From a bacterium (GTDB lineage: Bacteria; Sysuimicrobiota; Sysuimicrobiia; Sysuimicrobiales; Segetimicrobiaceae), in assembly GCA_035308905.1 (NCBI GenBank), contig DATGFS010000031.1, forward strand, positions 1 to 64,000: a stretch of 64,000 bases of DNA. The letters run 5' to 3'. This document shows positions 36,159 to 44,822 of this stretch, piece after piece. How positions within the stretch are numbered: position 1 is the first letter of the stretch; every line of letters starts with the position of its first letter. The position numbers and the translations under genes are program-made. The notes beneath the pieces are model-generated. The model ran no database searches. It saw only the letters and a program-made list of their open reading frames with translations, and was not told where the DNA came from.

Positions 36159-36875
36159 ATGCCCTGCGCGGCGCTGTTTGCGCCGGCGGGCATGCTGCTG
36201 GTCGTCATCCTCGGCGTCCTTCCTCTCACGCTGTCGGCGACCAGCGCCGGGAGCGCCGCACCTGCCGCCGCCCGGCCGGACCCCGATCGGGCCCGGCTGC
36301 GTCAGATCAACCTTTCACTCGATGTCGCTCCGGATGCGTTGACAGGTGCGCGGCCGCCGCACCACGCGGCGGCCGCGCCCACGGCGGGAGCCGTTGTGTC
36401 CCGGCAGGGACCCTCGCCCATCGGAGCGGCACGGGCGGCGGCCTCAACCACCGCGACGCGCGCGGCCGGGCTCGGGCACGTGGGAACACGGCTGCGGCTG
36501 GTGTGGCCCACGCGCGGGATCGTGACGTCGCCCTTCGGGTGGCGAATCCATCCGATCTTCGGGACGCGCGAATTTCACACCGGGATAGACATCGCCGGCC
36601 CATTGGGGGCACCCGTGGCGGCGGCGTATCCGGGAACCGTGCGGTTCGTTGGATGGAAGGGCGGGTACGGCCAACTGGTCATCGTGTATCACGGCAATGG
36701 GCTCGAGACCGCCTACTCTCACCTCTCCGCGGCGTCCGTGCAGCCGGGGGCGCGGGTGGAGCAAGGGCAGGAAATCGGCCGCATCGGCAGCACCGGATGG
36801 AGCACCGGGCCCCACCTGCTCTTCGAAATCTTCGAGAACGGCGTCGCGCGGGATCCGGCCGGCTATTTGAACTGA
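36159..36875 (+). CDS. M23-family (LytM-domain) protein with one zinc ligand replaced
   Basis: 238-aa exported protein. A hydrophobic N-terminus (residues about 8-30) acts as signal peptide or anchor, then comes a low-complexity Ala/Pro linker and a LytM/peptidase M23 domain from about residue 115. FHTGID supplies His140 and Asp144 and YSH supplies His188, but the final HxH motif is HLL: His219 is present and Leu221 (codon CTC, 36819-36821) replaces the usual zinc ligand His. Like EnvC or NlpD it may therefore regulate wall hydrolysis rather than cut peptidoglycan. ATG 36159 has GGGGGAG 5 nt upstream; ATG 36057 and 36105 lack this. Confidence 0.86.
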   Translation: MPCAALFAPAGMLLVVILGVLPLTLSATSAGSAAPAAARPDPDRARLRQINLSLDVAPDALTGARPPHHAAAAPTAGAVVSRQGPSPIGAARAAASTTATRAAGLGHVGTRLRLVWPTRGIVTSPFGWRIHPIFGTREFHTGIDIAGPLGAPVAAAYPGTVRFVGWKGGYGQLVIVYHGNGLETAYSHLSAASVQPGARVEQGQEIGRIGSTGWSTGPHLLFEIFENGVARDPAGYLN

Positions 36876-36902
36876 GGATGCGGGGCCAAAGGAGGAGAGC
36901 AG

Positions 36903-37301
36903 ATGGCCGTGGAGCCGCAAATCAACGGCGAATTGACGTCGAAAGTCCACCCGCACTTTCCGGAGCGCACGTCGGTGGGAGACGTCACCATCGTGCCGGT
37001 TTCACGTGTCATTGAGATGTACAGCGTCAGCGAGCACGAACTGGAACAACTCGGCCGGGCGTCGGGCTCGCTCGCGGTCCACCTCGTCTTCTTTGGGATC
37101 GCGTTCGGGGCGTCGCTGGCATTTCTCATTTCACTATTGACTCAGGAGCTCAGCAACAAGACGGTCGCGCTTGTGTGGGCGCTGTTTGCGCTCACCCTCG
37201 GGACCGTCTATTTCGGCATCCAGGCCATCCGCCATTTCCACGACGCCCGGCGGGGCGTGCGGACCATCAAAACAGAGAGCGTGCGGCCCTCGTCGGATTA
37301 A
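36903..37301 (+). CDS. Hypothetical membrane protein with two TM segments
   Basis: 132-aa protein of unknown function. A soluble N-terminal half (residues 1-55), rich in charged residues, is followed by two TM helices, roughly LAVHLVFFGIAFGASLAFLI and TVALVWALFALTLGTVYFGI, and a basic tail. ATG 36903 follows GGAGGAG. It lies 27 nt after the M23 gene and may work with it at the envelope. The stop codon shares a TTAA palindrome with the stop of the opposing SDR gene. Confidence 0.78.
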   Translation: MAVEPQINGELTSKVHPHFPERTSVGDVTIVPVSRVIEMYSVSEHELEQLGRASGSLAVHLVFFGIAFGASLAFLISLLTQELSNKTVALVWALFALTLGTVYFGIQAIRHFHDARRGVRTIKTESVRPSSD

Positions 37302-38134
37302 TCACCCTCGCCCGCGGATGGTCCCTGGTTGACGCGCATCAGATACCGGTACGGATCGCTGGTGACGACCGCGCCTCCCGACACCAACAAGACCGCGCCG
37401 GACACCCAGGCGGCTTCGTCCGACGCGAAATAGACGGCGGCCGCGGCCACGTCCTGCGGCCGGCCGACCCGGCGCAGAGGATACAGGGCCGCGCGCGAAC
37501 GGCGGTCTTCTTCGGTCGCCAGCCAGGGCGCGGTGAGCGGCGTCTCGACGACCGCCGGCGCGATCGCGTTGACGCGAATCCGGTACTGCCCCAACTCCAC
37601 CGCCATCGTCTGAGTGATGTTGTTGAGCGCGGCCTTGCAGGCGCCGTAGATTCCCTCGCCCCCCGGCGCCGCGTAGAGGCCGTCGATCGACGACATGAAG
37701 AGAATGACGCCGCCGGCGGGCTGTCCGCGCATGACCCGCGCCGCGGCCTGCGCGCCGAACACCTGCGCCGTCAGGTTCAGCCGGAGCATCTGCTCCCACC
37801 CGGCGTGGGTAACATCCAGCCACTCCGACGTGCTGCCCGGCTCCGCGGTGAATCCGCCCGCGTTGTTGACCCAGACGTCGATCGTGCCGAACTCCCGGAC
37901 CGCCGCCGCGGCGGCGGCGGAGAGCTGCGCCATGTCCGTCACGTCGGTCGGCTGCGCCACCGCGCGCCCTCCGGCCGCCGCGATCTCGCCCTTGACCGTC
38001 TCCAAGTCCGCGCGGCTCCGGGCCGCCAGCAGCACGCTCGCCCCCTGCTGGGCGAAGGCCAGCGCGATCGCGCGGCCGAGCCCCCGGCTCGCGCCGGTCA
38101 CGACGCACGCTTTCCCGGCCAGCGAAAACATCAT
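37298..38134 (-). CDS. SDR-family NAD(P)-dependent oxidoreductase
   Basis: 278-aa classical SDR: TGASRGLG at 13-20, NNAGG, catalytic serine in FMSSIDG, YGACK for Tyr/Lys, and a C-terminal SGAVLLVSGGA. About 25 residues longer at the C-terminus than the common length. ATG 38134 overlaps the upstream deacetylase stop as ATGA. Last gene of the minus-strand run that begins with the FAD oxidoreductase at 46376. Confidence 0.9.
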   Translation of the reverse strand: MMFSLAGKACVVTGASRGLGRAIALAFAQQGASVLLAARSRADLETVKGEIAAAGGRAVAQPTDVTDMAQLSAAAAAAVREFGTIDVWVNNAGGFTAEPGSTSEWLDVTHAGWEQMLRLNLTAQVFGAQAAARVMRGQPAGGVILFMSSIDGLYAAPGGEGIYGACKAALNNITQTMAVELGQYRIRVNAIAPAVVETPLTAPWLATEEDRRSRAALYPLRRVGRPQDVAAAAVYFASDEAAWVSGAVLLVSGGAVVTSDPYRYLMRVNQGPSAGEGD

Positions 38135-39105
38135 CCATCCCCCCGGTCAAACGACGTGGGCGCCTCGGCGCGCACGCGGCCGCGAGCGTCGGGCGGATAG
38201 CGCTGCAGCCAGTGCCGCGCGATCTCGTCGCGCCGGGCAAACCAGACGTCGCCGCGCTTCTTCGCGTATTCGATGAACCGGTCGAGCGCCGTCGCGCGGC
38301 CGGCCCGTCCCGAGATCCGGCAGTGCAGGCCGATCGACATCATCTTCGGCGTGCGGGCCCCCTCGTCGTGGAGGCGGTCGAGCGAGACGGTCAGGTACTG
38401 ATAGAAATCGTCGGGCGTGCCAAATCCCGGCGCCGTGAAGTAGCGCGCGTCGTTGGTGTCCGTGGCGTACGGCACCACCAGCCACGGGCGTCCGAACACC
38501 GGCACATAATATGGAAGCTCGTCGTTGTAGGCGTCCGAGTCGTAGATGAAACCGCCCTCCTGCGCGAGCAATCCTCGGGTCCGCTCGCTCGGGCCGTACC
38601 GGCAGTACCAGCCCACCGGCCGCTCGCCGGTACAGCGCTCGATCGCGGAGACGGCGTTCTGAATCTCCTGCCGCTCCTCCACTTCGCTCATCCGGAAGTG
38701 ATCGTCCCACCGGTAGCCGTGGCTGCACGGCTCGTGACCGAGTTCACGGAGCGACGGACCCAGCTCCGGATTGCGCTCCAACGCCCGTCCGGACGCGAAG
38801 AACGTGGTCCGCACGCCGTGCTTCGCGAAGACGTCCAGCAGGCGCCAGACCCCGACGCGGCTGCCGTACTCGTAGTTCGATTCGGCCGCGAGGTCGCGGA
38901 CGCCGTCCGGCACCGGATACCGGATGTCGCCGAAGCCTTCCGATGCCTTGTCCCCGTCCGGAATGCTGCGCTCCGCGCCCTCTTCGTAGTTGACGACGAT
39001 GTTGACGGCCACACGCGCCCGGTCCGGCCACTCGATCGTGGGCGGGACCCGCCCGTAGCCGACGAAATTGCGCGTGCGCCCGGCACCCGCCAGCGATTCG
39101 GTCAC
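38131..39105 (-). CDS. Polysaccharide deacetylase-fold protein, PuuE allantoinase-like
   Basis: 324-aa NodB-fold protein. The N-terminus RVAVNIVVNYEEGAERSIPDGD is typical of PuuE, the metal-independent allantoinase branch of the polysaccharide deacetylase family. Further on, TTFFASGRALERNPELG, EPCSHGYRWDDHF, YRYGPSERTRGLLAQEGG and MMSIGLHCRISGRAGR are seen. The reaction is probably opening of a cyclic amide or deacylation of a small molecule, not chitin deacetylation. GTG 39105 has GAGGGG 7 nt upstream. It follows importer 4's binding protein by 33 nt. Confidence 0.87.
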   Translation of the reverse strand: MTESLAGAGRTRNFVGYGRVPPTIEWPDRARVAVNIVVNYEEGAERSIPDGDKASEGFGDIRYPVPDGVRDLAAESNYEYGSRVGVWRLLDVFAKHGVRTTFFASGRALERNPELGPSLRELGHEPCSHGYRWDDHFRMSEVEERQEIQNAVSAIERCTGERPVGWYCRYGPSERTRGLLAQEGGFIYDSDAYNDELPYYVPVFGRPWLVVPYATDTNDARYFTAPGFGTPDDFYQYLTVSLDRLHDEGARTPKMMSIGLHCRISGRAGRATALDRFIEYAKKRGDVWFARRDEIARHWLQRYPPDARGRVRAEAPTSFDRGDG

Positions 39106-39138
39106 GGGCGGCCCCTCGTCGGGACCGCCCGCGCGCGC

Positions 39139-40785
39139 CTAGGACTTGAAGCGGACATCGTACCACTCGGGATAGTAATGGTAGACGTCGTACCGCACGC
39201 CGGTCAGCGACGCCTTCGCGCCGTCGACCGCGATCAGATTGTAGAGCGGCAGCGTCGCGGCCTGGTCCATGATCGTCATCTGTACCTTCTGGTAGAGCGG
39301 CAGCCGCTGCTTCGGGTCCACGAGCGCCCGGCCGTCGTCGAGCATCCGGTCCACCGCGGCGTTTCGAAAGTGCCCCATGTTCCAGCCGCCGATGTTCTTC
39401 GAGTGGAACTGCACGGTGAGAATGTCCGGATCGATCCCGCGCCACTCCATGAACGTCATGTTGCTCTTGCCCTGGCGCGCGAGCTCCTCGGACGCCGGGA
39501 GCGCCATCGTCTGGATCTCGAGGTCGATCCCGACGGCCTGCAACATCCCCTGGATCGCCGTCAGCATCGAGACCGTAACCGGGTCCGACTTGACCGCGCA
39601 GACCATCTTGCAGGCCTGCCCGTTCTTCGCGCGGACGCCGCCGGCGCCGGCCTTCCAGCCGGCCTCCTCGAGGACCTGGCGCGCCTTCGGCGGATCATAC
39701 CGGTACATCTTCTCGACCTCGGCGTTGTAGCCCCACACGACGGGCTTGAGCGGACCGTACGCGACCGGCGAGATGCCGCCCGTGGCGATGCGGGTGACCA
39801 CTTCCTTGTTGACGGCGAACTGCATCGCCCGCGCCACGGCGACGTCGTCCGTGGGGAACTTGGACCGGTTGATCAGAAACATGACCGGCTCCCCGGCGTA
39901 CATGTTCTTGTACACCTGGAACCGGGGGTCGCTCTGCACGCTGTCAACGTTGATGCCCGGGACGCGATAGATGAAGTCCGCTTCGCCGCTGCGGAGCGCG
40001 TTGAGCCGCGTCGCGTCTTCCATGATGATTCGGAACGTGAGCGTGTCCAGGTACGGCGGGGTCTTGTGGGAGACGAGGTCGGACGTGTTCACGTACTTGT
40101 CGTTTCGGACGAGCGTGACGTGGTCGCCGCGCACCCACTCCTGGAGCCGGTACGGGCCGGTGCCGACGGGGTTCGACCCGAAGTCCGCGCCGTACTTCTT
40201 CACGGCCGTCGGCGACACGACGCCGAGGACGACGTCGTGCAGGTTGTTGAAAAACGGGGCGTACGGTTCCTTGAAGGTCATCTTGATCGTCCTGGAGTCG
40301 AGGACCTGGCTCGACTGGTAGGTGCCGATCTCAGACAGCCCGGTCTGGGACTTCGTCGCGGGATCCAGGATACGGTCGAAACTGAACTTGACCGCCTCGG
40401 CGTCGAACGGCGTTCCGTCGTGAAACGCGATGCCCGTGCGCAGCTTGAACGTCCACTCGCGTCCGTCCTTGGACACCTGCCAGTTGGTCGCCAGGCGCGG
40501 ATGCGCCCGTCCCTGCGTGTCGAGCTCGATGAGGGCTTCGATGACATTCTTGAGCACCACGATACCGGGGATGTAGGTCGCCGCCGCCGGGTCGAGACTG
40601 TTCGGCTCGAGGAACATGCACGCGGTCAGCTTTCCGCCTCGGTAGTCCGCCGCTCTGACGGGCAACGGCACGGCGCTCAACGCTCCGGCGCCGGCGGCCG
40701 CCAATCCGAACGCCGTGGCCCCGCGAATCGCCGCGCGCCGGGTCAACCGCCGACCGGTTCCTATCCTCGATGATGCATCGCTCAC
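39139..40785 (-). CDS. Peptide-type ABC transporter substrate-binding protein (importer 4)
   Basis: 548-aa family 5 binding protein with a twin-arginine-like signal (RRLTRRAAIRGATAFGLAAAG). EPNSLDPAAATYIPG, TFKLRTGIAFHDGTPFDAEAVKF, SNPVGTGPYRLQEW and VARAMQFAVNKE are family motifs. GTG 40785 lies 5 nt behind GGGGAGGGA; the upstream ATG 40809 has no ribosome site. Unlike importers 1, 3 and 5 it is transcribed after its permeases (dppB-dppC-dppA order). Confidence 0.91.
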   Translation of the reverse strand: MSDASSRIGTGRRLTRRAAIRGATAFGLAAAGAGALSAVPLPVRAADYRGGKLTACMFLEPNSLDPAAATYIPGIVVLKNVIEALIELDTQGRAHPRLATNWQVSKDGREWTFKLRTGIAFHDGTPFDAEAVKFSFDRILDPATKSQTGLSEIGTYQSSQVLDSRTIKMTFKEPYAPFFNNLHDVVLGVVSPTAVKKYGADFGSNPVGTGPYRLQEWVRGDHVTLVRNDKYVNTSDLVSHKTPPYLDTLTFRIIMEDATRLNALRSGEADFIYRVPGINVDSVQSDPRFQVYKNMYAGEPVMFLINRSKFPTDDVAVARAMQFAVNKEVVTRIATGGISPVAYGPLKPVVWGYNAEVEKMYRYDPPKARQVLEEAGWKAGAGGVRAKNGQACKMVCAVKSDPVTVSMLTAIQGMLQAVGIDLEIQTMALPASEELARQGKSNMTFMEWRGIDPDILTVQFHSKNIGGWNMGHFRNAAVDRMLDDGRALVDPKQRLPLYQKVQMTIMDQAATLPLYNLIAVDGAKASLTGVRYDVYHYYPEWYDVRFKS

Positions 40786-40802
40786 TCGAGTCCCTCCCCG
40801 TG

Positions 40803-40825
40803 GGGCCATCCCGGGCCCGTTTTTT
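40803..40825 (+). terminator. Terminator-like hairpin, antisense to the importer 4 operon
   Basis: GGGCC (40803-40807) and GGCCC (40814-40818) can pair around a 6-nt loop and are followed by G and six T residues on the plus strand. Both flanking genes are on the minus strand, so if real it would stop antisense transcription. The stem is only 5 bp. Confidence 0.25.
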
Positions 40826-40828
40826 GAC

Positions 40829-41725
40829 CTACTTGAGCCGTGGATCCAACGCGTCGCGCAGGCCGTCGCCGAACAGGTTGATCGACATCACCGTCGCCAT
40901 GATCGCGAGCCCCGGAAACACCATCATCCAGGGCGCCTTCTCCATATACACCCGGCCGTTGCTGAGCATGCTGCCCCATTCGGGCGTCGGCGGCTGCGCT
41001 CCCAGGCCGAGGAACGACAGCGCCGCGCCGGTGATGATCGCCGCCGCGACGCCCGTCGTGGCGAGCACCATGATGGGGGCGAAGATGTTCGGCAGGATGT
41101 GCCGGACGAGAATCTGCGCCGGCGAGCAGCCCACCACCCGGGCGGCCTGGACGTAGTCCAATTCCTTCGTCGAGAGCACGCTCGCCTGCGCCACCCGCGT
41201 AAACTGCGGGATCGACGCGATCCCCACGGCGACCATCAACGGTGTGATCCCGGAGCCCAGCACGGAGACGATCGCCAGCGCCAGCAGGATGCTGGGGAAG
41301 GCGAGCATCACGTCCATCCACCGCATGATGAAGGTGCCGGTCCAGCCTTCGTAATAACCGGCGATCAGGCCCAGCGCGACGCCCGACGCCATCGCGATCG
41401 ACACGGCGATGAACCCGATACGCAGGGAGATGCGGCCGCCGTAAATGACCCGCGAGAGCACGTCGCGCCCCTGCTCGTCGGTGCCGAAGAGGTGCGCGAC
41501 TCCGGGCGGGGTCAGATACGCGGCAAAGTCCAGGCCGTTCGGCGCGTAGGGCGAGACTACCGGCGCGCAGATCGCGGAGAGAAAGACCGCGAGCACGATG
41601 ATACCGCCGGCCAGGCCGGCCCGGTTGCGCCGCAGCCGGCGGACAAACATCGAAAGGCGTCCCGCCGGCGCGCGGGCCGGCCGCGATGCCGTGGGGATTC
41701 CCGAGGCCGTCACATCGGTGCTCAT
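40829..41725 (-). CDS. Peptide-type ABC transporter permease, DppC-like (importer 4)
   Basis: 298-aa DppC-like permease. HLFGTDEQGRDVLSRVIYGGR, EAA loop DYVQAARVVGC, FLGLGAQPPTPEWG and DALDPRLK are present. ATG 41725 is 7 nt downstream of the dppB-like stop. The next gene is the binding protein at 40785, and no ATPase gene is linked. Confidence 0.92.
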   Translation of the reverse strand: MSTDVTASGIPTASRPARAPAGRLSMFVRRLRRNRAGLAGGIIVLAVFLSAICAPVVSPYAPNGLDFAAYLTPPGVAHLFGTDEQGRDVLSRVIYGGRISLRIGFIAVSIAMASGVALGLIAGYYEGWTGTFIMRWMDVMLAFPSILLALAIVSVLGSGITPLMVAVGIASIPQFTRVAQASVLSTKELDYVQAARVVGCSPAQILVRHILPNIFAPIMVLATTGVAAAIITGAALSFLGLGAQPPTPEWGSMLSNGRVYMEKAPWMMVFPGLAIMATVMSINLFGDGLRDALDPRLK

Positions 41726-41732
41726 CGCGCGG

Positions 41733-42662
41733 CTACTGGTAGTGGATGCGTGGATCGAACCACGCGTACGAGACGTCGATCGCCAGGTTGAGCAGCACGT
41801 AGGTCAATGCCGCCAGCAGCACGATCCCCTGAACGAGGAAATAGTCCTTGTACAACACCGCGTCGACCGCGAGCCGGCCGATGCCCTGGCGGGCGAACAC
41901 GGTCTCGACGACCACCGCGCCGCCGAGCAGCCGGCCGGCGTGGAGCCCGATCAGCGTCACGATCGGAATCATCGCGGCCTTGAGCACGTGCCGGAAAATG
42001 ACGGTGCGCTCGCTGAGGCCTTTAGCGTGCGCGATCAGCACGTACTCGCGGCGCAGCACCTCGAGCACGCTCGAACGCACCATCCGCGCGATGAAGGCCG
42101 CCGCGTCGTAGCCAAGCGTGACCGCCGGCAGAACAAGCGCTTTCCATCCGAGGCCGCCGACGATCGGCACCCACCGAAGCTGCACGGCGAACAGGTAGAT
42201 CAGCAAGAGGCCCGACCAGAAGATGGGGATCGAGAGGCCGCCGAGCGAGAACACCATGGCGGCGTTGTCGATCCAGGTGTTGTGGCGCACCGCCGCCGCG
42301 AGCCCGAGGCCGCCGCCGACCACCACCGCGAACACCAGCGCCGCGCCGGCGAGCTCCAGCGTCGCGGGGTACTGCTCGAGGACGGACTTGGCAACGGGCC
42401 GGTTGGTGTAGAACGAGCGCCCAAGATCTCCCACGGCCGCGCGGCCGAGGAATCCGGCGTACTGCACGGCCAGCGGACGATCGAGCCCCAGCTGATGGCG
42501 GATGCGCGCTTCCTGCGCCGGCGTGATCGCGGCGGATTCGCGCACCGCGATCAGCCGCACGAGATCGCCCGGCACAGCGTGCAGGATCCCGAAGACCAGC
42601 ACCGACACGCCGAGCAGGATCGGCACCGTCGCCACCAGCCGCCGGACGATGTATGCTCCCAT
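41733..42662 (-). CDS. Peptide-type ABC transporter permease, DppB-like (importer 4)
   Basis: 309-aa DppB-like permease. It begins VRRLVATVPILLGVSVLVFG, then HAVPGDLVRL, EAA loop YVLIAHAKGLSE and the FDPRIHYQ end. ATG 42662 lies 24 nt after the Gfo/Idh/MocA gene. The EAA loop has an His (AHAKG) in place of the usual Arg, a small deviation at the ATPase contact. Confidence 0.91.
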   Translation of the reverse strand: MGAYIVRRLVATVPILLGVSVLVFGILHAVPGDLVRLIAVRESAAITPAQEARIRHQLGLDRPLAVQYAGFLGRAAVGDLGRSFYTNRPVAKSVLEQYPATLELAGAALVFAVVVGGGLGLAAAVRHNTWIDNAAMVFSLGGLSIPIFWSGLLLIYLFAVQLRWVPIVGGLGWKALVLPAVTLGYDAAAFIARMVRSSVLEVLRREYVLIAHAKGLSERTVIFRHVLKAAMIPIVTLIGLHAGRLLGGAVVVETVFARQGIGRLAVDAVLYKDYFLVQGIVLLAALTYVLLNLAIDVSYAWFDPRIHYQ

Positions 42663-42686
42663 CTCGCGCGCCGATCCGCCGGGCCG

Positions 42687-43793
42687 TCAGGCCGCGCCGA
42701 CGTCGACCCAGCGGCCTTCGTCGAGGGAGGTGCGGATCGCCGCGACCACCCGCTGCGCCGCCAGGCCGTCGTCGAAGGTCGGGCCGGTTGCCCGCCCGCT
42801 CCGGATGTCGCCGATGAACCCCGCGTCGAGACGGGCGTTGTAGTAAGCCAGCAGCCCCAGCGGCGCCCACCCCGTCTCGTCCTCCGGGACCGGCGGCGCG
42901 TCGAACTCCAGCAGCACCCGCGGCTCGGGCTCGGCCACCGTCGAGACGAGAAGCCGTTCCGTGCGGCGGGTCGTGGGATCGAGGTGCCAGGCGAGCGAGC
43001 CCGTCCGGCCGTATACGCGTAGGCCGCCGCCGCCGACGGGAAGCGACGCCCAGCCGGCCTTGAACAGCGCCTGTCCGCCGTTCCGATAGACGGCGATCCA
43101 CGCCGAGATGTCGTCCACGTCGACGACGGAGTGTCCGTCGGTCGCGGGACGCTTCGGTACCGTGGTCAGCCCGTGGGCCACCACGCGGGTCATGGGACCG
43201 CCCAGCCACAGCGCCAGGTCGATGCTGTGCACGCCGTACTCCATGAAGACGCCGCCGTTGGCGCGCTCGCGGCGCATCTTCCAGTGCAGCGGTTTTTCCG
43301 GGTCGACAAACTGCGCGTTCACGACCGAACTCTCGAACGCCACGACGCCGCCGATGTAGCCCTCGTCGACGAGCTGCTTCATCCGCGACACCACCGGCGA
43401 GCACCGGAACAGAAAACCCATCTTGCCGATGCGTCCGCGGGCGCGGAGCGAGCCCACCATTTCCTCGGCCTGCGCCACGGTGTACGCGAGCGGCTTCTCG
43501 CACAACACGTGCGCGCCCGCGTCGAGCAGCCGCATCACGACGGCGTGGTGCGCGTCCGTCGGGACGGCCACGACCGCGGCGTCGAGCGACTCCACCTGGC
43601 GCAGCATCGCGTCGACATCGCGGAAGGTCCCGGGCACGCGATACCGCGCCGCCGCCTCGCCGAGGAGATCCGTGCGCGGGTCCACCAGCGCCACCACCTC
43701 GACCCCGTCGGACGCGGCGAGCGCGGGGAGATGCGCCCGCACGCCCCATGATCCCGCGCCGACGATGGCAACGCGAAGCCGTGAGTTCGAGAT
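42687..43793 (-). CDS. Gfo/Idh/MocA-family oxidoreductase, apparent ATC start codon
   Basis: NAD(P)-dependent dehydrogenase of about 368 aa acting typically on sugars, inositols or amino-sugar acids. VAIVGAGSWGVRAHLPAL is the Rossmann motif, CEKPLAYTVAQAEEMV the family EKP motif, and GGVFMEYGVHSIDLALWLGG contains the substrate-site His and Asp. No ATG, GTG or TTG exists in frame at the right place. The frame stays open far upstream but into the aldo/keto reductase gene. AAGGGGGG lies 7 nt before an ATC at 43793, which gives ISNSRLRVAIVG as the N-terminus. The start is therefore either a rare ATC or a sequence error. Confidence 0.85.
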   Translation of the reverse strand: MSNSRLRVAIVGAGSWGVRAHLPALAASDGVEVVALVDPRTDLLGEAAARYRVPGTFRDVDAMLRQVESLDAAVVAVPTDAHHAVVMRLLDAGAHVLCEKPLAYTVAQAEEMVGSLRARGRIGKMGFLFRCSPVVSRMKQLVDEGYIGGVVAFESSVVNAQFVDPEKPLHWKMRRERANGGVFMEYGVHSIDLALWLGGPMTRVVAHGLTTVPKRPATDGHSVVDVDDISAWIAVYRNGGQALFKAGWASLPVGGGGLRVYGRTGSLAWHLDPTTRRTERLLVSTVAEPEPRVLLEFDAPPVPEDETGWAPLGLLAYYNARLDAGFIGDIRSGRATGPTFDDGLAAQRVVAAIRTSLDEGRWVDVGAA

Positions 43794-43822
43794 GTCCGTA
43801 CCCCCCTTCTCAGTCCCGAGCG

Positions 43823-44809
43823 CTAGATCCCAGAACGGCTGATGACGGCGTCGATCTCCGCCAAGTCCGCGTCGCTCAACGGGAGGCCCGCGGCCGGGAG
43901 CCAGCCGTCCACCTGATCCGGCCGCCGCGCACCGCAGATCGCCCCGGTGACGCCGGGTCTGGAGACCACCCAGGCGACCGCCAGCGGCGGCAGGCCGGCG
44001 CGAAGCCGGCGCGCCGTCTCCCGCAGCGACTCGACGAACGCGAGATTCGCCGACAGCGCCGGTTCTTGGAAGCGGGGCAGACTCCGGCGCCGGTCGTCCT
44101 CGGTGAGATCGCCGATCCGGCTCCGGTCCAGCGTACCGGTGAGGAGACCCGTCGCGAGCGGCCCGTAGGTAATGACGCCCGTGCCGTGCGCCGCGCACCA
44201 CGGGATCGTCTGCGCGAGCGCGGCGCGGTTGATCAGGTTGAGCGGCACCTGATTGGAGTCGACGTGGCGGATTGCCTCGCACCGTTCCAGCAGCACGGCG
44301 TCGAAGTTCGACACGCCGCCCCACCGGACTTTACCTTCGCCGATCAGCTCCGCCATGACGCCCCATGAGTCCTCGACAGCCGTTCCCGTCGCGTCGTCGG
44401 GCCAGTGGAACTGGTAGAGGTCGATCCGCTCGATGCCGAGGCGCCGGAGGCTCTGCTCGCACTCCGCGCGGATCGACGCGGGACGCAGGTCGCGCTTGAC
44501 CGCGGCGAGCGCGGCCGGACCACCGCCGGCCGGCCAGGTCAGGCCGCACTTGGTGAAGATGTAGACGTCCTCGCGCGCCTTCCAGGAACGGAGGGCGCGG
44601 CCGGTGACCTCTTCGGAATGCCCCATTCCGTAGATGGGCGCGGTGTCGATCCAGTTGATACCGGACCCGAGCGCATGGTGCACCGTGCGGATCGACTCTT
44701 GATCGTCGGCCGGCCCCAGCCCAAGCCCGCCGGCGCCGCTGAACACCCAGGATCCTAAGCCGAGAACCGTGATCTCCGGCCCTTCCTTGCCGAGCCGCCG
44801 CGTTTGCAC
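43823..44809 (-). CDS. Aldo/keto reductase
   Basis: 328-aa NADPH-dependent TIM-barrel reductase. The catalytic tetrad is complete: Asp55 and Tyr60 in WIDTAPIYGMGHSE, Lys87 in IFTKCG, and the His in QFHWPD. VSNFDAV and the C-terminal GVTGAICGARRPDQV phosphate-binding segment fit the group. GTG 44809 follows AGGAGG. It lies 29 nt upstream of the Gfo/Idh/MocA gene, a pairing often seen in sugar or polyol catabolism, so importer 4 may carry a sugar-like or amino-sugar solute. Confidence 0.92.
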   Translation of the reverse strand: MQTRRLGKEGPEITVLGLGSWVFSGAGGLGLGPADDQESIRTVHHALGSGINWIDTAPIYGMGHSEEVTGRALRSWKAREDVYIFTKCGLTWPAGGGPAALAAVKRDLRPASIRAECEQSLRRLGIERIDLYQFHWPDDATGTAVEDSWGVMAELIGEGKVRWGGVSNFDAVLLERCEAIRHVDSNQVPLNLINRAALAQTIPWCAAHGTGVITYGPLATGLLTGTLDRSRIGDLTEDDRRRSLPRFQEPALSANLAFVESLRETARRLRAGLPPLAVAWVVSRPGVTGAICGARRPDQVDGWLPAAGLPLSDADLAEIDAVISRSGI

Positions 44810-44822
44810 GAAATGCTGCCTC

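Noticed and set aside
40803-40825. Hairpin plus T6 considered as the terminator of the importer 4 permease genes
   Set aside because: The T tract is on the plus strand while these genes run on the minus strand; kept only as a low-confidence antisense terminator-like site.
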